From: Lophium mytilinum | Taxonomy: Eukaryota; Ascomycota; Dothideomycetes; Mytilinidiales; Mytilinidiaceae | Reading direction: 5' to 3' | Length of the DNA stretch: 64,000 bases | NCBI GenBank assembly: GCA_010093605.1 | Contig: MU004200.1 | Coordinates: forward strand, 68,155-132,154 | Shown here: positions 12,001-23,150 of the stretch, piece by piece | Numbering within the stretch: the stretch's first letter is position 1 | Layout: every line of letters begins with the position of its first letter | Translations under genes and position numbers: made by a program | Notes under the pieces: generated by a model | Databases searched by the model: none | The model's input: the letters and a program-made list of their open reading frames with translations, nothing else | Told to the model about the DNA's origin: nothing

Positions 12001-13782
12001 CGATCGGCGAGCCTAGATGTGTCCTCTGCAACTTGAGGCTCGCTGTCCGTGGTCATGTCCAGTCCATCTGCTGAAGTGGCAGGGGTCTTTATCTGATCTG
12101 TTTAGGTATAGGATAGCTGGTTCAGGTGTGGAGTAGCCCAAATAGAGATAATTAGGATGTTGATAGCTAGCAATAGTTCTCTAGTAGGTGATCCTGGAAA
12201 AGGTGAGGGGTACTACCAGCAACAACTGCAAAGTAGTCCATATAGCTACACTTGCTCCGTGGCAAGCGTTGATAGTAGAGGATAAGTTGCTCCGATGGGA
12301 TAAGTGCCCGACGACACTCGTCTGCCTAATCTCTAGCTCTAGCTGAATGTTGAAGCCGTGCCGTTCCTGGGGTTTGCACCGAACACAACTGGCTCTCAGT
12401 GGACGGGTCTTGGTCCGGGACCTGGAAAGCTATATAGCCCTCGAAGTAGCTAGCGCTGACTAGTTCAGGCGAGGGTTCCAGAGCGGGTATCAACGTTTAG
12501 AGGCGATCTCTATATTCAGGGGCCATGGGTGACGAGAGCACAGACTTGCGGTTGCTGGTGATGACAGACGAGCTGGCCATTGGTGTTCGTGTGCTTGCAA
12601 CATGAGATTGCTATTCTGAACTCCCGCCTGGCGACGTGTTTTGAGTCTTGACAAGATGAAGATGCTAAACTGACGTTTTACCTGAGTCCTTTCCGATACC
12701 TCGTCTCCACTGTTGGCCGACAGTCGTTCACCGGCTTGCCGAAGGAGAATCGCCTCGAATGTCGTTCCGAGGGTAGTATATGCCGACTTCGACCGAACCC
12801 CTTTCAGCAGCTGGCTTGTCGACGAGATATGCAGCTTGGATCGCATCGGCTAGGAAATGCTACGTCAAGTGCGGATGTTACCAAGGTCGGCATTGGGATT
12901 GATTCCATCTTTGCCCACAACGATGGCGCATGAAGAGACCAAGGTGCACAAACTGCAGATGGCTGTTTTGAGCAGGCGTTAACCATGAAGAAGTCGGCTC
13001 ATTTGTGCGTCTCTAGCCACTGTGAGGGGCGGTTGATACTAGGGAGCGGTAGTCAGCGCCGTACAGCAAACGGGGTCGGAAGCACCCAGGGAAGCACGGC
13101 AGCAGCCAGACGATGCCGATGATGGAGTTTGATGTCAACGCGGTGGAATGCCATAAGCACAAGGGCGCACCCGACAGGTGGAGATGAGGAGCATTAAGGT
13201 CCCTGCATGTTGTAGGGAGTGTATTTCGCAATACCAACGGGAGGCTGTCCAGCCAACGCCACAGACCGCAATCTCACGCTGCCAGACACGGCTGGTGTGT
13301 ACCCATCGTCAGCCCTCATGTCTTGCAGAGGCCCATGGTCGCGAGGGATTGGGTGGGCTTCAGTGTAGGATGGCACGGTTGGGTTCAGGCCGGGCTGTCG
13401 GCAGCCCCCAAGCTTTCCAGCCTGATGCCACGCCGTTTCATCCCCAGACGCTGCAGCGGGACCGTCCAACGACGGCGGAGGGTGGCCGAAGGCGCCGTGT
13501 CTGCGCTCTCTCCAGCGGTCCCATGCACCAGATATGCAGCTCTAGGGCCACGCACGAAGACTCGACGGCGCCGGGCAGCACGGCCCCAGCAAGCAGACCG
13601 TCTGGGAACCTTTCGGCGACGGCGTTGAAGCCGCGCTGCTCGCAACAGCCCTGCCAGCCGGGGGGTGGGCACGGGGGCCACGGTGGGCGGGCGCCGGGGG
13701 GCGTATGTAGGAAGAAAGCCATGCAGCCCGTGGCACGGCCTACGGTGAAGGTGCATCGATCTCGAGGGCCTCCCCCGGCCCG
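9087..13782. other. 4.7-kb intergenic region, no gene recognised
   Basis: Open frames of 60-200 codons occur on both strands, overlap one another and show no domain. Two CACGTG boxes lie at 9639-9644 and 9650-9655, with no gene start close by. A short run of TAGGGG repeats at 10104-10122 is internal. Sequence from 13,400 to 13,790 is GC-rich and abuts the bZIP promoter; the 202-codon frame there (13178-13786) looks like a composition effect. Confidence 0.4.
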
Positions 13783-13793
13783 CTAGGATATAA
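13783..13793 (+). promoter_or_regulatory. Probable TATA box of bZIP gene
   Basis: AGGATATAAGG lies about 185 bp before the start codon at 13976, in an otherwise GC-rich stretch. It is followed by a pyrimidine-containing leader. Confidence 0.45.
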
Positions 13794-13975
13794 GGACCCA
13801 GCGACCTCTCAGCTGTAGATGGTATACATATCTGGCAGGCCTCGTACCTTCGTACATAATCAAATCAGCCCATCTTCTTGCCAGTCAGCATCTTGCCACT
13901 GCAAAGTGCGTACTGAACCTCAATCCTTCCTCCCAGATCGTCGTGCCCAGGAACCAGAGGTCCTGTGCCGTGCCC

Positions 13976-15151
13976 ATGGATTACGCCTATTTCAACGCCG
14001 CTCCACCGCAGCACCCCTACCAGTTCATCGGCCTGCCTCCAACTCCCACTTACTCCCAGCCCATTGACCACGACACCATCCGGAGCATCGTAAGGAAACC
14101 CCTCCAAGCTGCTAAGACCTCAAGCTAGCATCAGTGCTTTTCTCTGAGGAGCTGCGGCACTGACCCCGCTTTCTCACCACTTGGCTAATGCAAGCCAGGA
14201 ACCCCTCGACACAGCTTTCCTGCCCTCTTACGATGCCTTCCAATACTCTCACAACGGCCTCCCAACAACTTCCGGCTCGCCAGACCCAATAGCCGGCCAT
14301 ACTCCGATGCCTGCCGGCAGCCTGGACAGTGGACTGGGGGCGGACCTAGACGCGCGGGATAGTAGGACACGGAGCAGCAGTGAGGAGAAAGAGACGGGCT
14401 TAACGCCAGCACAAAGTCGGCGGAAGGCGCAGAATCGTGCAGCGTGAGTACCGAACCTCACATTTCAAGATCAGGAGGGAGCATGTGCACACAAACCCGT
14501 CATCATGCATCAGCCTCACCCCTCAGCACCCCTCGACCTCACACATTATCATACAGCCGTGACACCTCGGGCTTACTGCACTTCTATACTTACAGTGCAT
14601 CGCAGCTAACAATTCCCAGCCAACGCGCCTTCCGCGAGCGCAAAGAACGCCACGTCCGCGACCTCGAAGCCAAACTCTCCGCCCTCGAATCCTCCACCCA
14701 CAGCCTGCAATCCGACAACGAGCGCCTCAAGCTCGCCCTGCAGCGCGCCCGCACCGAGAACGAGATCCTGCGCGCGACCTCAGCACATTCTCCGACCTCG
14801 TCCCGCCCGGTCTCGGGGTCCTACTCCCCCAACGGCGACTCGGCCGACGATGCAGACTACAACGTGCACTCGCTGACGCACGGCACCGTGGTCACCGACA
14901 TCTCTTTCCGGGACTCGGAGAAGTCGAAGCGCTTCAGCGGTGTCTCGAGCAAAGAGCTCCCCGCACAGCAGACGTGGGACTTGATACAGAGCCACCCACT
15001 GGTGAAGCAGGGACTTGTGGACATTGCGGATGTGTGTGACCGGCTAAAGGGGCTGGCGCGGTGCGATGGGCACGGGCCGGTGTTCGAGGAGCGGGCAGTA
15101 TGGAAGGTGGTTGAAGAAAGTCGGAGAGGGGGTGGGGACGAGCTGATCTGA
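13976..15151 (+). CDS. Yap/AP-1-like bZIP transcription factor
   Basis: Three exons (13976-14089, 14199-14443, 14620-15151) encode 296 residues. Introns of 109 and 176 bp close in frame, the second splitting the basic region. The N-terminus MDYAYFNAAPPQHPYQFIGL is typical of a fungal Yap-type group often annotated Fcr3-like. A Ser-rich acidic stretch (RSSSEEKE) precedes the DNA-binding region at about residues 110-130. There the invariant signature reads NRAAQRAFRERKE, N117 to E129, with the Yap-type Gln at position 121 and Phe at 124. A leucine zipper follows to about residue 170. The C-terminal part (PLVKQGLVDIADVCDRLKGL) carries two cysteines but no clear Yap1 redox domain. Such factors act in the nucleus in stress and secondary-metabolism control. 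A bZIP is also part of the xan isocyanide cluster, but this gene is 11.7 kb from the isocyanide synthase gene with unrelated genes between. Confidence 0.9.
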
Positions 15152-15700
15152 TACCCCTGTTCATTTGTCTTTATTACGATCGCTTCGATTTTGTTCAGCA
15201 AAAGAAGGTGGCGAGTAGTTCACGGCAGTCGGGCAATATCCCGTTTTGGGGCCTTGCAAACCCCGTATGAGGCGCGCAGTATGCAAGCGTTTCTGGCTGC
15301 TGGGTACTCGAACAACAGCTGGTTGTTTGTCGTGGCGTGTGACCGACTGTTGACCACACTGTCGTACGGTCTCCAGCACGTCTCCGCGGATACGCATTCG
15401 TTTCTTGTTTATACCCTTTTCTGCAACGACGGTCTACATTCGGACGTCGAGTTAGTAGGATGCGGTGGTCTGGGTAGTGTAGTCTAGAGTTATAGCCCGC
15501 GAGGCTTACCAAGGCAAGGAATTGGCGCTTTTCGATATAGAGAGTTGACTCAACCTCAATAGACTTCACAATCACCAGAGCTCGAATGCCGATCCTGTAC
15601 GTGCGATGCAGTATGACGGAGTTGCCGCCCGGGGCCCCGCACGCCAGCTCCATGCTTCGGCGGTAGTTATGGGAATAAGATTTTAGAGGAAAGATCAAAG

Positions 15701-15804
15701 TTTTGTTAGTCCAACGCCTATCACTTCAACCAGTTGACCGTTAAACCCGTGGGGCTGGGATCAACGGTCAACTGGTTGAAGTGATAGGCATTGGACTGAT
15801 AAAA
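15701..15804. repeat. 104-nt inverted repeat (hairpin, MITE-like)
   Basis: Arms of 42 nt (15701-15742 and 15763-15804) flank a 20-nt spacer. The inner 27 bp pair perfectly; the outer part has only three mismatches, all transitions. It lies about 550 bp downstream of the bZIP gene. It may be a small non-autonomous element or an RNA-level hairpin. No clear target-site duplication was found. Confidence 0.8.
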
Positions 15805-16376
15805 TCTTTTAGTTCTGAGTGATGAGAACTGCAGCAACTTTCGCCGGTGATGTACAGTTCCGTACGGTGTTCCAACATTAGGTCTGAGAGTCGTTCACCG
15901 ACGGGGTAAGAGATACAGAGTAGAGGCATGAGAGCGTGCGACCTGAACAGCCGACGTAGGCATAGATGATTGATTCTGCTGTAGAACGCACACGTTGGCT
16001 CCTTTACTGGCCGTACAATATTTCACTGTTCTCTCTCCCCTTCGCTCACGGAGAATAACCACGCTTTGACAGCTAAACCCAAGCTCCAGCGGACAGCGCA
16101 TGTTTCCTCGCAGCCTGCTCTCGAAACCAGAGGGCAACAGTTTGCGATGCAACCATTAACCAGGAGTGGCCAATGCACATTCGTTAGACATCTGCATTCC
16201 GACCTGGCTCACTTATTACCGAAATTCTTAGATATCATTCATCGACACTGAGATTTTCTCCTCGCCCTCACAACCCGGCCCCCTCCCCACGTGCTCCAAC
16301 TTGCCGTCCTCAAGCCTCACACTTCCCCAGCTCTGCCCCAACGCAGTCCGGCACCGCAAAACCACCGTGGACCCTT

Positions 16377-16460
16377 GGACAGTTCCTCGGGCTTTGGCGC
16401 CTCCGACCTCATCCTCCCCTCCCCTCCACTCCCCTCCGCGGACAGTTCCTCGGGCTTTGG
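16377..16460. repeat. 21-bp direct repeat
   Basis: The unit GGACAGTTCCTCGGGCTTTGG occurs at 16377-16397 and again at 16440-16460, exact in both copies. The DNA between is pyrimidine-rich. No function is visible. Confidence 0.75.
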
Positions 16461-17685
16461 ACACTACTCCGCTCCCCTCCGCTCCGCGGAGAGAAACAAA
16501 CTCGAAGGAAAGCTCTCTCCAACAACCACATCCTCCCCTCCCTATCCCTGACCCCCAAAATCCTGCTATCCACCGCCCAGCCCATGCAAGGCTAGCAACA
16601 TGCAGTGTTGTATTTTCATGCACGTGAATCCTTCCAGCGCCGATCACCCATGCCCATGCAGTCGCTCCACGCACGGGCCCCCGCAACCAACATGTCAGCG
16701 CTGCAAAGCCGCCATACAATGCGTTATGTCAGCCGGCGTGTGGGTCTGGAGCCCTGGAGCGGGGCTGATAAGTCATGCAAAGCGGGGCAGGGGCGGGTGG
16801 GGGTTGGAGTTTGTTTAGCTGCATGCGCCTGCATGGCTGCGCTGGTGGACGTATGTAAGGAGCTGTCATCATTTGAGGGGCGTGGGCGGGGGGCCGTGCA
16901 GATGGCGTGCATCGGGGGTGTTGTCGGTTTGGGAGTAGGGGGGAGTGGGCGTTTGATGGTAGAGGGAGGTGGTATGCTGGGAAGGTGGTATTCCATGTGG
17001 TTCTTTGTGGTGGTTTGGAGGGGTATGCTTGATTAGTTGTTGTTCCAGAGGAGTTTGTGGTGAAGATTGTTCTATTCTATAGGTATTCTTATGTTCTCGT
17101 ATCTTGCTCGAGAGTATTGAATGGACGAAGCCTGTTGGGTTGGACTGTGCAGGTTCTTTCTTATCTGTATGTAGATGGTAAACGGTCCTGACCCGTTCAC
17201 GGGTTTATGGTACGTACCCTCGCATTCGCATTGAAACGGCGCGAAGGATGTTGGGCACTGGGTTAGCGTGAGTCTCAACCCTTTGAGTAATTTGCCAGTC
17301 AAGGTTAGTGGGAGTGGTAGAAACCTGCTCGCATAGATCCGTCCTCTGCACTAAGCACCTACGTGTCACAGCAGTGAGACATGTGAAATTGTACACGATA
17401 GACTTTTGGGGCCGTTATATAGACGCGCTAAAATCGGTATGCCGATAGATGCCATAGCAAATGTGATGACCTGATTCGGGCCCGCTCCACGCGCTTTTCG
17501 GTACCGTCGCCGGTTTAGGCACTGCATAGTGAACGACACTAAGCGAGACCCCCGCTCTATTCTCACAATCAGGGATGTGACGCCTGCATCTCTGGTATGG
17601 CCTAGCACTTAGCTGCTAGACATGCCGGTCTCAGCGGACTGACGGCTAGACAGGAGTCTTGAACGGTGCTGGATGTCTCATTCGC

Positions 17686-18682
17686 TCAATCCCAATCGCT
17701 ATCGTCGTCGTCCTGCGTCCTGCTACTCTTGCCCTGCTTTATCGTCTTGTAGCTAGCTTCTGCGTCTTCGGAGCGCTCGTTCCGCTTCTGAATGCGGTGG
17801 TCGCCGTGAGTCACTGCTCCAACTTCGAGGAGGACTTTCTCGAGATCTGCGATTCATGTGTTGTTAGCATTGCGAGGGTTACATGTGCTGATCATAAGGC
17901 TACGGGTGGGAGTACCCGCACTCCTTGGAGCTTGTGCAGGAGAGATTTGGGACCATGTGAATACGCGAATACGCCCGGCGATAACACAGATGGAATATTG
18001 TCTCAGAAAACGGTCTAACATACCGGCTGCCTTTGTACGTGGACCCTGAAGCTCCCGCAGCGTCACAAGTTGCCGTCTGATGTCTCCATCCTTGTAGACC
18101 AACACTGTTGGCGTGTTTTTGTCAGGGTAGCCTTCTATGCACAGATCGGCGCGAATCTGGCAGAACTTAATGTCACCAAATCTGCGTGCCAGGTCGCGCC
18201 ATATTTCGATCAAGACGCGCGACTCGGTATTGGTCCCTTGGGAGGAGGTGAGGAGGACGAACACGAAGGCTTTATTGGAGGCTTCGGTGACGTCTCTGGC
18301 GTAGTCGGGCTTCTGTACATGGTAGACTTGGTTGTATACGGAGGCAGTGTTGATGGTGGAGAGTTCTGCTAATCGCTTTTTCCTGCGCAGAATTAGCACT
18401 GTCTCAGTTCAAAAATTCAGGCGCCATGTTGTAGCCAGACACTTGCCTGTACTCCTCCAGGAAATCCTCGTCCTCTTCATCTTCGAGTGCTGCCAGCTCG
18501 TCCAAGTCCTTGCCCTCTAACCTGTTCTCGTGTGCTAACTGGCGGGCTTGCTCGAGGGCTTCTTGTATCATTGGAGTGGGCGACGGTGGCTTTTCTGGTA
18601 TAACGCCATGCTTCCGCAGTATGTCGTTCCATTCCGTATCTGCGTTTGGATCGTCCACCGGCACATTGACTGGCATGTCCAT
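17686..18682 (-). CDS. PLP2: Phosducin-like protein (PLP2/PhLP2 type)
   Basis: Three exons (18682-18447, 18382-18024, 17846-17686) encode 251 residues. The N-terminus has the family phrase DTEWNDILRKHGVIPEKPP, which opens the phosducin-like helical domain. A run of acid residues and FLEEYRKKRLAEL follow. From about residue 95 comes a thioredoxin-like fold without the redox cysteine pair (KFCQIRADLCIEGYPDKNTP, VLVYKDGDI). The tail ends in acidic DDDDSDWD, usual for this group. PLP2 proteins assist the cytosolic chaperonin CCT in folding actin, tubulin and other clients, and the gene is essential in yeast. Intron 1 is best read as GC-AG (AG|GCAAGT), because no GT donor nearby gives the right phase; intron 2 (177 bp) is ordinary. 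It is transcribed away from the flavoprotein gene at 19102. Confidence 0.93.
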
Positions 18683-19101
18683 GGTGAGGAGTGAGGTAGC
18701 GTAATGCTACTCGGGGTGTTGTAGCAGCAATATACAAATCGGACAGTTCTCAACTTCTTGAAAATGGTCCAGGCAATAATGATTCACTTAACTGCTAGAC
18801 CTCTGAAGTAGTGCAATGCGGTGTATATGGATGTCGCTGCCTTGTGAAGCTGACGACGAAGGTACAAATCTGTAAGGCGGGCGCAAAGCACTGACAGCCG
18901 CCCTTTTTGCGGGCCCCCTGCACTGACCCATGAGAAGCTCGCCGCCACAACATCATCGAGTCCACCTCCAGCTTCATTCCTCCTGCACTGCACGACGATT
19001 CATTCACCATCCCCGCTCCACGACTTCAGTGACCATTCTGGAGTCCTTCTATACACTTCCGCTACCCAAGACCTACCGCGAAGGCCCGCAATTCACGCAC
19101 G
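18683..19101. promoter_or_regulatory. Shared divergent promoter region
   Basis: PLP2 (minus) and the PNPOx-like gene (plus) start 419 bp apart, head to head. No TATA box is evident. The region must hold both promoters. Confidence 0.6.
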
Positions 19102-19971
19102 ATGGCTCAAACTCAACGAAGCAACCCCACCATCTCCACCAAGGTGCCGGAGGAAGTCGAGGCCTGTCTGCTGAAGACCCGATTCGTATGTGCCTCATCC
19201 ATCCTTACCCTCGAATGCCTTAGTTGATGCATGAATCCCAGGTGAATCTCGCCACAGTCAACGAGAACTTGCCGCACATTAGTCTCATGAACTACACCTA
19301 CATCGACAACTCCCCCTACCATGCCGGCCCCATCGTCGCCATGACATCCCCCCCTCAGTCGCGCAAGATCCACATCTTGCAGAAGAACCCGCACGTCGCA
19401 CTATCCGCCCACGATTGGGTCAGCATGCGTCCGCTCGCTTACGGTACTTCTCCTCCCATCCTCAGCTTTGTTCTCAACTTTTTCAGCAAGCTTTCGTCGA
19501 CTTTCCGGCTTTTTCGTGCTTTACTGTTCGTATCAATCCACCCCCACTAACATCAGCATCTCCTTTCTTTCCCTTACTTTACCCACTTCGTACACGTTAC
19601 TAATGTAATTAGGACGTGAAACTGCTCCAGAACCGTCCGCTCTGACCGCCCTCCTCCTTGGCATCAACAGCGCCTCGTTGTCCAAGATCTGTGTCACAAT
19701 CAATGGCACTGCGTCCCTCGTCCCCGCCGGCTCCGAGCAAGAGAAGTGGTACAAAAAGCGCCACATGGAGAACAACGACTTCGCGGCCGAGCAGGCCAAC
19801 GGACTTGCCTCAGAGGAGGCCCACGCCGCGTCCCCTGATGGTGGAAAGGAGTTCTACATCAAGGCTGAGGGAGTTCGCGTTATAGTGGTTAAAATCACGG
19901 GAGGTAGCACCGTCGACTGGCAGGGAGCCGAGCAGCGATGGGAGGTCCGCCAACTCACTAATGGTGCCTGA
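19102..19971 (+). CDS. Pyridoxamine 5'-phosphate oxidase-like FMN-binding protein
   Basis: Three exons (19102-19185, 19242-19443, 19613-19971) give 214 residues; introns are 56 and 169 bp. The protein opens with STKVPEEVEACLLKTRF and continues VNLATVNENLPHISLMNYTY, then IVAMTSPPQSRKIHILQKNP and HVALSAHDW. This is the split-barrel, FMN-binding fold of the PNPOx-like family, in the subgroup of yeast YLR456W/YPR172W. Those proteins are annotated by similarity only, and genuine pyridoxal-phosphate synthesis activity is doubtful. The C-terminal half (GSEQEKWYKKRHMENND and KAEGVRVIVVKITGG) is the second part of the barrel. No targeting signal is seen, so it is probably cytosolic. The role could be flavin or cofactor chemistry rather than vitamin B6 synthesis. 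Confidence 0.88.
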
Positions 19972-20752
19972 GGTCGACATAGGTCTAGTTCATAGGGCGG
20001 TGTTCATAGGGTAGCTTATGGGAGTTCATATTGGGACGAGGGAGCTACGGTGATGAATTTCGGGGGTATATCCCGGGGGTGCTTCAACCCAGCGGCCAAG
20101 GGCCCAAAGAAGCAAAAAAGCGTATATAATTAATGATTAATGGAAATGACATCTCCTTCTTCCGAATTCCCATCATGTCAGGGTTGCTTCAAGGTATTTT
20201 CAAAATGCCCCACCTATCCAGTAAGAAGTGTCTGAATCATGATGGTCTAACAACATCCGCGATCCAGACATCGCATTCTGGCTAGCTCTGATATGATACA
20301 ACTGAGATCACTGCCAGAGCGCATGTCTATGCATTCTCGTTTGCCGCTGTTTGGGGTGCCCCCACGAGAATTACAAACGTGGGCGCGATGTCACGTTTCA
20401 TGCGGTGAGAATTGGGCTACCTCTTAGCCGGACGACCTCCTAGATATGGGGGCACTCCTAACAGTGGTGTTCAGCCTCCAAAGTGGTAGTCAATATAGGA
20501 AAATATAAAGGATTGAATTGTAGAGTTCGAATTTGGTGAAACTTTTGGCGGTTTTTGGAACCTGGCTCGCGGGAAAGCTTAGACCGAGCTATGACTAAAT
20601 GTTTGCAAGCGTGGGGACTGAAAAGCAAAATCATCGCGCATGAACTACATAATGTGGCCCACCCCCCTCACCTGTTCCAGGTGCTATCAACTCGGCAAAC
20701 GTGACAATACAGGACCCTTTCCTGTCCTAATATTCACCCATAAGCTCACGCA
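19972..20752. other. Intergenic, promoter of the symporter gene
   Basis: About 780 bp separate two plus-strand genes. I see no open frame worth calling and no repeat. Confidence 0.45.
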
Positions 20753-23150
20753 ATGGGTGTCCCATCGACACAGGCGTCGAACGCTATCATCTACCTGACT
20801 TACGGCGCATTCTTGTTCGTATCCTATTCTACAGACACTGCACCACTTGTAGGGCTATCTAACGGGCCCAATTGTAGGGTTACGGGTGTCTACATCGCAT
20901 TCAGGCTCCGCCATCAGTCGAAAGGCGAATACTTGTCCAGCAATGGCACGCAGAAGGGTCAGGCGCATTTGCAGGCTTCTAGTCAGGAGAGCGACATCCC
21001 CAGCCGCTTCTCTTGCGAGCCTGGATAATCTATCCCCACCCAAAGAATACCTGCTGACAGGCTTCAGGCATCCCGCTTGCTCTGAACTTTATCGCATCGG
21101 GTGAGTGCATGGGTATAACATCCTGAGCACTGGAAAGGAGCAGCGGCAGCATCGGTACATTACACGACGCACGACACGCACAATCACATCAGCAAGTACA
21201 CTATGGGTGTAGACTAGATTGGGAGACTGGGAGATGTGATACCAGGTTCGTATTTGAGATCTCTCGCGGACACCTGCTCTGCAGAGAGCATCTGCGACCT
21301 CGTCCTCGGCTTCGTGCTGAGGGTGGGGTGACGTGAACTACCTGCAGAGCAGATCTGCGCGGCTACACTGCGGGCGCGGACTCAAAGCATAACCCGGATG
21401 TTTTCTCTCTTGCATTAGAGGGAGCACATCCAGTCTTGCTAAGATGAAGCTGAGAAGTACCGTAAGAACTCGATCAAGATAATACTTGCGTGAGGAACGT
21501 GCTGCCGCTCTTTTCCATACTCATTAACCCCATTCCCCTAATTTTATTGTGGAAGCTGACCTAGGAATTTTGTTATCACAGCTCTCGGTTCTGGTATTCT
21601 CTTCTCCTACCCCGAGATCGCGACTATTTGCGGAGTACAAGGCTTGGTAGTATATGCCCTTTCGTCCTCACTTCCGCTTTTGGTCTTTGGTTGGTTGGGT
21701 CCCATTCTCCGACGGAAATGCCCCGAAGGCTTTGTGCTCACGGAGTGGACGAGGCAACGATACGGGGCGGTGACAGCCTTGTTTCTCAGTCTTTGCACGT
21801 AAGTGGCAGAGCTTGAACGCAAGAATGACGAAAACTCATTGTTGAATCTAGTCTCATTACCCTGTTCCTCTACATGGTGGCCGAACTCTCTGCTATGCAG
21901 CAAATCGTCAATGTCTTGACTGGATTGGACGGACTGCCTGCAATCATCGTTGAAGCCGTGGTTACAACCATCTACACCTGTACGAAAACGTACACCCCCT
22001 TCCTCTATGTTTACTAATATTCTCAGCCATTGGCGGCTTCCGTGTCTCCTTCATAACCGACAACATCCAAGGCGCCATGGTTGTGGGTCTCATCATTTTA
22101 GGCGTCATATCAGTCGGTGCTACTACCCATATCGACCGCAGTCTGATCGCAGAATCTGGTTTCTTGAACTCCAGCCTCTTGGGCTGGCAGCTCGTCTACA
22201 TTCTACCAGTTGCTGTTCTCACGAACGACTTTTTCATATCTGTGGGTCTTTCCTCTGCCCCTAAACCATTCCTGTCTTCTCTTCTAAGTTTCAAACAGGG
22301 CTTCTGGCTACGAACCTTTGCTTCCCGCACCGACAAGGATCTCTGGATTGGCGTTATCATAGCTACGGTAGCTGTGACCATCATCCTTACTTTCGTTGGT
22401 AGTGCCGGCCTCCTCGCCGCCTGGTCTGGTGCCTGGCCCCTCGGCTCTTCAGACTCTGGATACCTGTCGCTCTTCCTCCTCCTCGGCCAGCTCCCGGCCT
22501 GGGTCGTAGGCGTAGTCCTCGTCATGGTCGTCTCCCTCTCTACCGCCGCCTTCGACTCCTTCCAGAGCGCCATGGTGAGCACAGGCTCCAACGACATTTT
22601 CCGCAATCGCCTCAACCTGTGGTTCATTCGTGGCTGTGTCGTAGTGATCATCGTTCCAGTCGTCGTAGTCGCTTTAAAGAGCCCAGACATCCTCCAGATT
22701 TATCTGATCAGCGACCTCGTCAGCGCCGCGCTCGTTCCCGTCCTCATTCTCGGACTCTCCGACTGGTTCTACTGGTGGCGCGGCTTTGAAGTCGTCGTCG
22801 GCGGTCTCGGCGGCATCCTCACCGTGTTCTTCTTCGGCCTAGTCTTCTACAAGGGCGATTCTCAATTGGCTGGGAATCTGCTCCTCCTCGAAGGTGGACT
22901 CTACGGCAATGACTGGAGTGCGTTTGGTGCCTTCATGGCTGCTCCCATTGGTGGTCTCCTCTGGGGCTTCGGCGCTTGCGGACTTCGTCTCTTGACGCTG
23001 TTTGTCCTGGCTAAGGTTAAGGGACACAGGTTCGATGCTTTGGATCGGCCGGCGCCGCAGTTTCATCCTACTGATGCTGCGGCAGAGAGCGAGCAGGAGG
23101 CCGTGACTGAGCATCGGGCGGATACGAAGACGGATGGGAAGTTCTTCTAG
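20753..23150 (+). CDS. Sodium:solute symporter family transporter (Dur3-related)
   Basis: Seven exons (20753-20814, 20878-20957, 21068-21100, 21582-21798, 21852-21979, 22027-22241, 22299-23150) encode 528 residues. The chain starts SQASN-like (TQASNAIIYLTYGAFL) and continues SSNGTQKGIPLALNFIASALGSGILF, the usual TM2-TM3 phrase of this fungal group. Later marks are CPEGFVLTEWTRQRYGAV and TDNIQGAMVVGLIILGV, then SGFWLRTFASRTDKDLW. Some twelve to thirteen hydrophobic segments span most of the length, and the tail is short and charged. The family couples solute uptake to Na+ or H+; Dur3 carries urea and polyamines, but this protein is shorter than Dur3 and its substrate is unknown. Exon 3 is only 33 bp, and intron 3 is unusually long at 481 bp. 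The last intron (57 bp) keeps the frame open if unspliced, adding 19 residues. Exon 1 is the least certain part. Confidence 0.87.
21272..21353. repeat. Inverted repeat inside the 481-bp intron
   Basis: CTGCTCTGCAG near 21274 is mirrored by CTGCAGAGCAG near 21342, about 60 bp apart, within intron 3 of the symporter gene. Flanking bases extend the pairing imperfectly. It may fold in the pre-mRNA and bring the splice sites closer. Confidence 0.6.

Larger units (their letters stand above)
15152..17685. other. Intergenic with hairpin and short direct repeat
   Basis: No gene is recognised in these 2.5 kb. A strong hairpin (15701-15804) and a 21-bp direct repeat (16377-16460) are listed separately. 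Open frames at 16228-17036 are GC/Pro-rich and overlap on both strands. Confidence 0.45.

Noticed and set aside
13178-13786. 202-codon plus-strand frame before the bZIP gene
   Set aside because: GC-rich, overlapping frames on both strands, no domain; it ends at the bZIP TATA box and looks like upstream DNA.
16228-17036. Overlapping frames of 90-163 codons on both strands
   Set aside because: Pro/Gly/Ser-rich by base composition only, with direct repeats inside; nothing recognisable.
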